From NCBI GenBank assembly GCA_017435025.1, contig JAFSFU010000044.1:1-13076 (forward strand): a DNA stretch of 13,076 nucleotides, written 5' to 3'. This document shows, piece after piece, positions 7,658-13,076 of this stretch (the stretch's first letter is position 1; each line of letters begins with the position of its first letter). The notes below the pieces were generated by a model that was not told the DNA's origin, made no database searches, and saw nothing but the letters and a program-made list of their open reading frames with translations. The translations under genes were made by a program, and so were the position numbers. The stretch is from Lachnospiraceae bacterium. Lineage in GTDB: Bacteria > Bacillota_A > Clostridia > Lachnospirales > Lachnospiraceae.

Positions 7658-8565
7658 TAGTTGTCCTCCTCTCCGCGAAGCGACATGATCATATAGATAC
7701 TAGCGCAGATCGCCAAAATAACGAATCCGATTACAGATACGGCTGCCGCATGTCCACTCTTACCATCCGCGAAGGATAACTGGTACAGATATGTAACCAG
7801 CGTATGGGTCTGATCCGCCGGAGCACCTTTGGAAATTGTCCATACGATCGGGAAAGAGTTAAATACATAAATAATATTCAGAACCGTAGATACCGTTAAG
7901 CTCGGGCGAACTAACGGCAATGTAATATTGAAAAGCTTATGCCAGAAAGTTGCACCGTCAACAGCGGATGCCTCATAAAGGCTGCTGTCAATACCCTGCA
8001 AACCGGAAAGTACGCAGAAGGTAACAAACGGGAAGGTAACGAAAATACCTACCCAGCATTCCCATGCAAACATTGCCTGCGGTGTCGCAGTCCAGTTTAC
8101 AAAGGAATCGATCAAACCGAGGTTCTTTAATAATACGTTAAGAGAACCGTAATCGGCGTTGATGATATATTTCCAGATTACAGACTGGATAATCAGAGCT
8201 GTTGCCCACGGGAAAATAACGATCGCACGTACGATCTTACGGCCGCGGAACTTTTCGTTGAGGATCATAGCAAGGATAAAGCCGATGATTGTAGAAATAC
8301 CTACAACGGCAATTGTCCATACCACAGTATTCTGTAAGGTTGTCCAGAATGCCGGTTCCTCAAACACTTCCAGATAGTTCTGGATTCCGTTGAAACCCTT
8401 GATCTTACCGGTACGACCAACTTCTGAGAAAGAAATCTTAAACACGGTATAGATCGGAACAAGGATCATTACAACCATAAGAACAATACTCGGTAACAGC
8501 CAAACGTACGGTTCAATCGCTTTCATCACCTTTTTACTGCTCTTTGGTGCGCTGTTTTGACTCAT
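7657..8565 (-). CDS. Carbohydrate ABC transporter permease, MalF-like
   Basis: Second membrane subunit of the same CUT1 importer, 302 residues. A Lys/Ser-rich cytoplasmic start is followed by a first membrane segment at about 20-43 (YVWLLPSIVLMVVMILVPIYTVF), and the FNGIQNYLEVFEEPAFWTTLQNTVVWT pattern is typical of MalF/UgpA/LacF-like permeases of the short Gram-positive kind. The EAA loop is at about 198-217: YEASAVDGATFWHKLFNITLP. There are six predicted membrane segments; the large periplasmic insertion of E. coli MalF is absent. The start ATG has a full TAAGGAGGTG ribosome site seven bases upstream. It follows the binding-protein gene after a 152-base gap containing a terminator-like hairpin, so permease expression probably depends on read-through. 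Confidence 0.95.
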   Translation of the reverse strand: MSQNSAPKSSKKVMKAIEPYVWLLPSIVLMVVMILVPIYTVFKISFSEVGRTGKIKGFNGIQNYLEVFEEPAFWTTLQNTVVWTIAVVGISTIIGFILAMILNEKFRGRKIVRAIVIFPWATALIIQSVIWKYIINADYGSLNVLLKNLGLIDSFVNWTATPQAMFAWECWVGIFVTFPFVTFCVLSGLQGIDSSLYEASAVDGATFWHKLFNITLPLVRPSLTVSTVLNIIYVFNSFPIVWTISKGAPADQTHTLVTYLYQLSFADGKSGHAAAVSVIGFVILAICASIYMIMSLRGEEDN

Positions 8566-8584
8566 TGATGCACCTCCTTATTTT

Positions 8585-8602
8585 TACCGCAGCAATGCGG
8601 TA
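8585..8602 (-). other. Small hairpin just before the MalF-like gene's ribosome site
   Basis: TACCGCA (8585-8591) and TGCGGTA (8596-8602) form a perfect 7-bp stem with a 4-base loop. On the minus-strand transcript it ends a few bases before TAAGGAGGTG. It may protect the processed 5' end of the permease message; the stem is seen, the role is inferred. Confidence 0.5.
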
Positions 8603-8611
8603 TTGGCCATC

Positions 8612-8644
8612 TTTTATAATCGTGCCTCCCAACCAATTATAAAA
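8612..8644. repeat. 9-bp inverted repeat in the binding protein-permease gap
   Basis: TTTTATAAT (8612-8620) and ATTATAAAA (8636-8644) are perfect inverted copies 15 bases apart. The second arm overlaps the T run of the adjoining terminator-like hairpin, so the two structures compete in RNA. It could alternatively be a protein-binding site. Confidence 0.4.
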
Positions 8645-8677
8645 AAACCGAGGGACCGAAACCATTCCGGCCCCTCG
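8641..8677 (-). terminator. Terminator or attenuator between binding protein and permeases
   Basis: On the minus strand CGAGGGGCCGG pairs with TCGGTCCCTCG (11 pairs, two of them G-U; plus-strand 8667-8677 and 8649-8659), followed one base later by seven T (8641-8647). It lies within the operon, 41 bases after the binding-protein stop. Partial termination here would yield more binding protein than permease, as is common in such operons. Confidence 0.8.
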
Positions 8678-8698
8678 AAAAAATTTCGGTAGATGTTA

Positions 8699-8719
8699 AA
8701 TAATCTGCTTCAGATTATT
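8699..8719 (-). other. Stem-loop over the binding-protein stop codon
   Basis: AATAATCTG (8699-8707) and CAGATTATT (8711-8719) form a perfect 9-bp stem with a 3-base loop that includes most of the TAA stop. There is no T run after it, so it is more likely a 3' stability element for the binding-protein message than a terminator. Confidence 0.45.
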
Positions 8720-10079
8720 ATTTTGTAACGCTCTCCTGAAGTTTGTCAAGAGCTTCCTGTGCGCCGATGGAGCCTGTGCAAACCTGCTGCTCAACGTCGA
8801 TAACGCCGTTTCTTACATCCATCCACTCAGCTTTCTGCATCGGATAGAACTGACAGCTCGGAAGTAATGCGCAGAATGTAGCGAAGTATTCACTGCTGCC
8901 TGTCTTATCAGAGCCACCTACAATGTGGTTCTCTGCGTTCTTTGCAAGGTACTCGGAAGCATCCAGTGTTGCCGGAAGGAAGCCTTCGTATACCATGTAA
9001 TCAGCATATGTTTCCTGTGCATAGAAAGCATCGAAGAACTTGGAGATAGCTGCTGTACGAGCATCCTGGTTCTCAGCATCCTCATCAGCAAATACCATTA
9101 ACTGGTCACATACACCAAGAGCTACCTGCTCACCCGGAAGATCTGCTGCTACGTAGTTAACTTCGGAATCAGCAGCTACCATGTTCATCGGACCAATCAT
9201 CATAGCAAGTGTGCCAGCGGAGAAAGCGTCCTGAAGCGGGTAACGTGTATCTGTGTACGGAGCGGAGTTACAGTAACCGGAGTCGATGAGCTGCTTGATG
9301 AACTCTACAGCCTGTACGTTTTCTGCGCTGTTAAGAGCCCAGTTGCCATCAGCGTCAACATAACCGCCGCCGAAGTTCCAGGAGTAGTAAGAGAATGCAG
9401 CCTGACCTTCGTCAGTGGAGATATCAAGACCCCACGGAACGATCTCGTCACCGAATGTGTCTTTGATTGCCTGACAAGCTGTAAGAACTTCGTCCCAAGT
9501 TGTCGGAGCAGCTTCGATACCAGCCTCATTTAAGAGGTCCATATTACAGAAGAGTGCACGACAGGAAGCAAGGATCGGAAGTGCCCATACTGTACCGTCG
9601 ATTGCGTTGGACTCCCAGAAGGACGGGATAATGTTAGCCTGTACTTCTGCGGATGTGTAATCTTCTGCTTTCATAAGAAGATCGTCTGCTACATAATCAG
9701 CAAAACCACTAATATTCAGGATATCCGGCTGCTCATTTGTAGAGATACGTGTGTTAACAACTGTGTAGATATCGTTCCAGGAAACGATTTCGATGTTCAG
9801 GTCGATGTTTTCATTTGCTTCTTCGAAGTTAGCCTCGAAGTTGTTCCACCAATCCTGTGTGTAGTTACCGTACTGAGAGATGATAACATCAAGCTCAACC
9901 GGCTCTGCTACTTCTTCTTTAGCAGCTTCTGTAGCTGCTTCTTTCGCTGCCTCTGTTACAGCTGCTGCTGCTTCAGTTGCTGCTGCTTCTGTTGCTGCTT
10001 CTTCTGCTTTGCTACCGCAACCTGTAAGTGTACCAAGTACCATTACGGACGCAAGAAGAACAGATAACATTTTTTTCAT
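8718..10079 (-). CDS. Extracellular sugar-binding lipoprotein of ABC transporter
   Basis: Solute-binding protein (SBP_bac_1 family, as for CUT1 importers), 453 residues, tethered outside the membrane. Residues 1-21 are a lipoprotein signal with lipobox LTGC; Cys21 would carry the lipid. Residues about 25-60 are an almost pure Ala/Glu/Thr/Lys linker (repeats of EAATEAA type) that spaces the domain from the membrane. The mature domain begins VELDVIISQYGNYTQDWWNNFEANFEEANENIDLNIEIV, and shows family features such as QPDILNISGFADYVAD, TWDEVLTACQAIKD and AFSAGTLAMMIGP. There are many aromatic residues suited to sugar stacking. The start has GGGAGG about eight bases upstream, and a promoter lies about 70 bases upstream. 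The permeases follow; the likely ATPase is divergent at 10487. The ligand is unknown; the neighbouring NahK-like fusion hints at an amino sugar or galacto-/lacto-N-biose. Confidence 0.93.
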   Translation of the reverse strand: MKKMLSVLLASVMVLGTLTGCGSKAEEAATEAAATEAAAAVTEAAKEAATEAAKEEVAEPVELDVIISQYGNYTQDWWNNFEANFEEANENIDLNIEIVSWNDIYTVVNTRISTNEQPDILNISGFADYVADDLLMKAEDYTSAEVQANIIPSFWESNAIDGTVWALPILASCRALFCNMDLLNEAGIEAAPTTWDEVLTACQAIKDTFGDEIVPWGLDISTDEGQAAFSYYSWNFGGGYVDADGNWALNSAENVQAVEFIKQLIDSGYCNSAPYTDTRYPLQDAFSAGTLAMMIGPMNMVAADSEVNYVAADLPGEQVALGVCDQLMVFADEDAENQDARTAAISKFFDAFYAQETYADYMVYEGFLPATLDASEYLAKNAENHIVGGSDKTGSSEYFATFCALLPSCQFYPMQKAEWMDVRNGVIDVEQQVCTGSIGAQEALDKLQESVTK

Positions 10080-10156
10080 ATCAAATTCCTCCCTTAAATA
10101 AAAGTTTGTTGCTCAGAAATACCGCACCCCATCTAAACGCAGTATCCCTTGTCTCC

Positions 10157-10185
10157 ATAATAGTCGAATTTGTGTGTATTGTCAA
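10157..10185 (-). promoter_or_regulatory. Sigma-A promoter of the ABC transporter operon
   Basis: On the minus strand: perfect TTGACA (10180-10185), 17-base spacer, TATTAT (10157-10162). The start would be near 10150, giving a ~70-base leader. No catabolite-response (cre-like) site was recognised nearby. The 407 bases between the divergent start codons are accounted for by this promoter, its candidate operator, the opposite promoter and the structured leader. Confidence 0.88.
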
Positions 10186-10195
10186 TAAAAATTCG
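10165..10195. promoter_or_regulatory. Candidate operator around the -35 box of the transporter promoter
   Basis: CGAATTT (10165-10171) and AAATTCG (10189-10195) are perfect inverted copies 17 bases apart, bracketing the -35 box and most of the spacer. Their centres are 24 bases apart, a little over two helical turns. This could bind a dimeric regulator; none is encoded in the window. Confidence 0.4.
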
Positions 10196-10235
10196 TCTTT
10201 TTATTGTTATTTTTTAGTCAATCTGCATATTTCCC

Positions 10236-10264
10236 TTGCCGAACCACGTTCTGTACAGTATAAT
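10236..10264 (+). promoter_or_regulatory. Promoter of the ABC ATPase transcript
   Basis: TTGCCG (10236-10241, 4 of 6), 17-base spacer, perfect TATAAT (10259-10264). Directly before the -10 is an 8-base palindrome CTGTACAG (10251-10258). Start near 10271 gives an unusually long leader of about 215 bases. Confidence 0.7.
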
Positions 10265-10271
10265 AGAAATA

Positions 10272-10351
10272 AGTGTCGGAGTATGCTTTCCGGCACTCCA
10301 ATCGTCACCTTCCTCTGCTACTCCATTATTACACTTATATAGCAGAGAAGG
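10272..10351 (+). other. Two hairpins at the 5' end of the ATPase leader
   Basis: Hairpin 1: AGTGTCGGA (10272-10280) with TCCGGCACT (10289-10297), nine pairs including one G-U, 8-base loop, starting at the predicted transcript start. Hairpin 2: CCTTCCTCTGCTA (10308-10320) with TAGCAGAGAAGG (10340-10351), 12 pairs with one bulged C and a 19-base loop. Neither is followed by a T run, so neither looks like a terminator. Confidence 0.55.
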
Positions 10352-10357
10352 ATGATA

Positions 10358-10365
10358 AAGGAGGA
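10358..10365 (+). promoter_or_regulatory. Orphan Shine-Dalgarno sequence AAAGGAGG
   Basis: A near-perfect ribosome site with no ATG, GTG or TTG at usable spacing; the nearest candidate, TTG at 10381, is 15 bases on and opens only 19 codons. The next real start (ATG, 10487) is about 120 bases away and has no site of its own. Confidence 0.6.
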
Positions 10366-10369
10366 TATA

Positions 10370-10486
10370 ACCGCGTCGACTTGCGGTGCGGCAGTGTGGA
10401 GACCTGTCGTAAGGTTCCGGGTAAGAAGTTCAGCCCGTGAGCGAGATGGAATCCGGCGGAGGCCATTCCATTAAAGTCGTTTTATT
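10370..10486 (+). ncRNA. Structured, GC-rich leader RNA before the ABC ATPase (candidate cis-regulator)
   Basis: Hand folding gives hairpin Pa ACCGC/GCGGT (10370-10374 with 10383-10387), P2 GCGGCAG/CTGTCGT (10388-10394 with 10404-10410, two G-U), P3 CGGG/CCCG (10418-10421 with 10434-10437) and P4 ATGGAAT/ATTCCAT (10446-10452 with 10465-10471). The loop of Pa contains CGACTT (10377-10382), perfectly complementary to AAGTCG (10474-10479), which lies seven bases before the ATG, so a pseudoknot could form right at the ribosome-binding region. The segment is visibly more GC-rich than the surrounding leader and lacks a ribosome site. It matches no riboswitch or T-box consensus I can recall. The pairings are seen; the regulatory role is inferred and the exact limits are uncertain. 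Confidence 0.5.
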
Positions 10487-11674
10487 ATGGCAAATATGAC
10501 ACTGAAAGGCATCATGAAGATCTACCCAAACGCAGAAGGTTCTAAGCCGAAAAAGAAAAAAGGTGCTGCTGAGGAGAAGAAAGTAAATCTTCAGGTTACT
10601 GAAAAGGGCGTTATCGCCGTTCAGGAATTCAACCTTGATGTTGCGGACAAAGAATTTATCGTTCTTGTAGGTCCGTCCGGTTGTGGTAAATCCACAACTC
10701 TTCGTATGATCGCAGGTCTGGAAGAGATCAGTGAAGGTGAACTCTACATCGGTGACAAACTGATGAATGATGTTGAGCCGAAGGATCGTGATATCGCAAT
10801 GGTATTCCAGAGCTACGCTCTGTATCCGCATATGTCTGTTTATGACAATATGGCATTCCCGTTAAAACTTCGTAAATATCCGGCAGATGAGATTGATCGT
10901 CGTGTTCGCGAGGCAGCTGATATCCTTGATATCACACAGTACCTGGATCGTAAGCCGAAAGCACTTTCCGGTGGTCAGCGTCAGCGTGTAGCGATCGGCC
11001 GTGCGATCGTTCGTGAACCGAAAGTTCTCTTAATGGACGAGCCGCTTTCCAACCTGGATGCGAAGCTTCGTAACCAGATGCGTGCCGAGATCATCAAACT
11101 TCGCCAGAAGATCAATACAACGTTCCTCTATGTAACTCATGACCAGACAGAGGCTATGACTCTCGGTGACCGTATCGTTATTATGAAAGACGGTTTCATT
11201 CAGCAGATCGGTACTCCGCAGGAAGTATTCGACCACCCGAGCAATCTGTTTGTAGCAGGTTTCATCGGTATGCCGCAGATGAACTTCTTCGATGCTGAAC
11301 TGGTTGTTGAAAACGGAAAGTATTCCGTAATCATGGATACAATCAAGGCAGAACTCTCCGAAGACAAACAGAAAGCTCTGGCTGCTAAGAAGGTAGCTGC
11401 ACAGAAGATCACTCTCGGCGTTCGTCCGCACCACATCTCTCTTGCAGAGGGCGCAAATACAGCCGCTGCTACTGTTGACGTATCCGAAATGATGGGCAGC
11501 GAGATCCATCTCCATGTAAACTCCAACGGCAAAGACGTTGTTATCATTGTCCCGTCCCTCGGAATCACAGCTGAACAGAGAAGTTCCTTCACATACGGCG
11601 GTAATATCAGCTTCACATTCGGCGGCAACGTATGCCATGTATTTGATAAAGATGGTAAGAATCTGGAGTTATAA
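10487..11674 (+). CDS. Sugar ABC transporter ATPase, MsmK/UgpC-like
   Basis: Cytoplasmic ATPase subunit of a CUT1 sugar importer, 395 residues. Motifs in order: Walker A GPSGCGKST (62-70), Q-loop VFQSYALYPHMSVYDNM (Gln108), signature LSGGQRQ (160-166), Walker B VLLMDE (180-185), D-loop SNLDAKLR, switch His218 in YVTHDQTEAM, then a C-terminal MalK-type regulatory region with LGVRPHHI. An unusual Lys/Glu-rich insertion at about 16-42 (PKKKKGAAEEKKVNLQVTEKG) splits the first strand from AVQEFNLDVADKEFIVLVGPSG. The ATG at 10487 has no good ribosome site; MANMTLKGIMKIYPN matches the family start, so I keep it. It is divergent from the binding protein and permeases and likely energises them, though MsmK-like ATPases can serve several transporters. 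No terminator follows, so the next gene is probably cotranscribed. Confidence 0.95.
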   Translation: MANMTLKGIMKIYPNAEGSKPKKKKGAAEEKKVNLQVTEKGVIAVQEFNLDVADKEFIVLVGPSGCGKSTTLRMIAGLEEISEGELYIGDKLMNDVEPKDRDIAMVFQSYALYPHMSVYDNMAFPLKLRKYPADEIDRRVREAADILDITQYLDRKPKALSGGQRQRVAIGRAIVREPKVLLMDEPLSNLDAKLRNQMRAEIIKLRQKINTTFLYVTHDQTEAMTLGDRIVIMKDGFIQQIGTPQEVFDHPSNLFVAGFIGMPQMNFFDAELVVENGKYSVIMDTIKAELSEDKQKALAAKKVAAQKITLGVRPHHISLAEGANTAAATVDVSEMMGSEIHLHVNSNGKDVVIIVPSLGITAEQRSSFTYGGNISFTFGGNVCHVFDKDGKNLEL

Positions 11675-11752
11675 TTCCGGTTTTGATCACCATTACTTCT
11701 ATATAAATAAAACAATATAAATAGTTGAATTTCATATTGGGAGGCAATACAT

Positions 11753-13076
11753 ATGAATAACAAACCTGTTCTGGTCGTTATGGCAGCCGGTATGGGCAGC
11801 CGTTACGGTGGTCTGAAACAGATCGATCCGGTTGGCAACCACGGCCAGCTGATTATTGACTATTCTATTTATGATGCAAAACGTGCCGGCTTCGAGACCG
11901 TTGTATTCGTAATCAAACACGAGATCGAAGAAATGTTCAAAGAAGCGATCGGCAATCGTCTTTCTAAATTTATTGATGTAAAATATGCATTCCAGGAGAT
12001 CGCAGATCTTCCGGAAGGTTATTCTGTGCCGGATGGACGTACAAAACCGTGGGGTACTGCCCATGCGATCATGGCAGCACGCAAAGTGGTAGATGGTCCG
12101 TTCGCAGTTGTAAACGCAGACGACTACTATGGTCCGGAAGGCTTCAAAGCAATTTATGACTATCTGAGCCAGAACCCGGATCAGCCGGACTGCTATGAGT
12201 TCGCTATGGTAGGCTACAACCTTCGCAGCACAATCACAGAAAATGGTTCCGTTGCACGCGGCGTATGCGAAGAAGACGAAAACAACTATCTCGTTCGCGT
12301 AACAGAGCGCACATGTATCGAAAAAGACGGTGATGACGCCCGTTACAGCGAAGATGGCGGCAACAGCTGGACTCCGCTTGCAGGTGATACAATCGTATCC
12401 CTGAACCTCTGGGGCCTTACACGCAGCTTCATTGACGAAGCAGTGTCCCGTTTCCCGGCATTCCTTGACAATGCCCTGCAGAATAATCCGGCCAAAGGCG
12501 AGTTCTTCCTTCCGACTGTGATCAGTCAGCTGATCGAAGAAGGAAAAGCACGTGTAAAGGTTCTCCGCAGTGCAGATAAATGGTATGGTGTGACATACCA
12601 GGCAGATAAGCCGGTCGTTGTAAATGCAATTGCAGAAAAGACCGCATCCGGCCTCTATCCGGACAATCTTTGGGAAGAAAAAAAAACTCCTGTAGCTGCT
12701 GAAGAAACTCTGGCGGAAGTTCTGGAAGCTTTTGATTTCGGCAACCCGGTTGTCGGTGCGATGAGATTTGGCTATGGTCACATCAACGATACCTTCTGCG
12801 TACATACTCAGCCGAAGGACGATCCGTGCAAGTGCTTTATCCTTCAGAGAATGAGTGCTGCTGCTTTCAAACGTCCGGATCAGCTGATGGAAAATATCAT
12901 CGGTGTAACCGAGTATCTTGGAAAGAAGATCGAAGCAGCCGGCGGTGACCGCAGCCGTGAAGCAATGGAAGTTATCCGTCCGAAGAATGGCGAAGACTTC
13001 TACCGTGACAGCAAGGGCGGTTCCTGGAGAGTATATCCGTTCGTTGAAGATATCGCATGTTATCAGTCCGCTGAGA
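11753..13076 (+). CDS. Nucleotidyltransferase fused to NahK-like sugar kinase (3' end missing)
   Basis: At least 441 residues, running off the right edge. Residues about 5-290 are a sugar-1-phosphate nucleotidyltransferase fold: VVMAAGMGSRYGGLKQ (8-23, nucleotide loop), KPWGTAHAIMAAR (98-110), NADDYYG (121-127, metal-binding Asp) and VSLNLWGL (215-222). From about 315 a phosphotransferase (APH-like) domain begins: GNPVVGAMRFGYGHINDTFCV, FILQRMSAAAFKRPDQLMENIIGVTEYL, strongly recalling N-acetylhexosamine 1-kinase NahK/LnpB. Its catalytic loop lies beyond the window. The two halves would run in sequence: kinase makes a sugar 1-phosphate, transferase makes a nucleotide sugar. AmgK-MurU in Pseudomonas does this with two separate proteins for MurNAc. 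GGGAGG lies eight bases before the ATG, 78 bases after the ATPase gene with no terminator between. The sugar is unproven; the domain calls are solid. Confidence 0.88.
   Translation, partial: MNNKPVLVVMAAGMGSRYGGLKQIDPVGNHGQLIIDYSIYDAKRAGFETVVFVIKHEIEEMFKEAIGNRLSKFIDVKYAFQEIADLPEGYSVPDGRTKPWGTAHAIMAARKVVDGPFAVVNADDYYGPEGFKAIYDYLSQNPDQPDCYEFAMVGYNLRSTITENGSVARGVCEEDENNYLVRVTERTCIEKDGDDARYSEDGGNSWTPLAGDTIVSLNLWGLTRSFIDEAVSRFPAFLDNALQNNPAKGEFFLPTVISQLIEEGKARVKVLRSADKWYGVTYQADKPVVVNAIAEKTASGLYPDNLWEEKKTPVAAEETLAEVLEAFDFGNPVVGAMRFGYGHINDTFCVHTQPKDDPCKCFILQRMSAAAFKRPDQLMENIIGVTEYLGKKIEAAGGDRSREAMEVIRPKNGEDFYRDSKGGSWRVYPFVEDIACYQSAE

Noticed and set aside
9900..10007. Repetitive Ala/Glu codon stretch as a DNA repeat element
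   Set aside because: It is the low-complexity lipoprotein linker of the binding protein, a common feature in Clostridia.
10358..10390. T-box-like string (AGGAGG...ACCGCG) in the ATPase leader
   Set aside because: The T-box consensus AGGGUGGNACCGCG is not matched (extra ATATA spacing), there is no downstream terminator, and the gene is not amino-acid related.
10370..10486. IS200/IS605-type right end or omega-RNA remnant in the ATPase leader
   Set aside because: No transposase or TnpB fragment nearby and no recognisable element ends; only general GC-rich hairpin resemblance.
11732..12805. 357-codon open frame on the minus strand opposite the nucleotidyltransferase-kinase gene
   Set aside because: Antisense to a gene with clear motifs; Cys/Phe-rich composition, no recognisable domain and no ribosome site.

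Overview
The window looks like chromosome from a low-to-mid GC Firmicute of class Clostridia, most likely Lachnospiraceae. The evidence is the hrcA-grpE-dnaK order behind a perfect CIRCE operator, a DnaK of the compact Gram-positive type, strong AGGAGG ribosome sites, near-consensus sigma-A promoters, and a lipoprotein-type sugar ABC transporter with an MsmK/UgpC-like ATPase. The family assignment is inference; no rRNA or other decisive marker is present. I saw no tRNA, rRNA, CRISPR array, insertion sequence or prophage gene.

Layout. (1) Bases 1-2789, minus strand: heat-shock operon. A TTGACA/TATATT promoter and a CIRCE element precede hrcA, grpE and the first ~326 codons of dnaK, which runs off the left edge. 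grpE has an in-frame TGA close to what looks like its natural GTG start. (2) Bases 2899-4941, plus strand: two tandem paralogous secreted proteins, each with a signal peptide, a shared unnamed N-terminal module (GHLD...GW.WD) and a C-terminal 3D domain with three conserved Asp. Each has its own promoter. The spacer between them holds a large hairpin made of two palindromes plus a third half-copy at 31-32 bp steps, then a possibly structured leader. (3) Bases 4974-6806, plus: a 574-residue membrane-anchored protein of unknown function with its own promoter and a terminator shared with the converging ABC operon. (4) Bases 6827-10185, minus: a CUT1 carbohydrate ABC transporter, with lipoprotein binding protein, then a terminator-like attenuator and small hairpins, then two permeases overlapping by one base. 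(5) Bases 10236-13076, plus, divergent from (4): a promoter, a ~215-base structured leader, the ABC ATPase, then a nucleotidyltransferase fused to a kinase resembling N-acetylhexosamine 1-kinase (NahK), cut by the right edge.

How the genes may work together. Regions 4 and 5 share one divergent control region and together supply every part of a sugar importer plus an enzyme that could phosphorylate a hexosamine at C1 and transfer it to a nucleotide. This suggests import and activation of an amino-sugar-containing glycan such as galacto-N-biose or lacto-N-biose; the substrate is inference.

The most unusual element is the ATPase leader. A GC-rich stretch of about 110 bases, with four to five potential helices and a possible pseudoknot whose 3' strand lies seven bases before the ATG, separates a perfect but orphan Shine-Dalgarno sequence from the start codon. 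I match it to no RNA family I know, and it is the best candidate here for an undescribed regulatory RNA.
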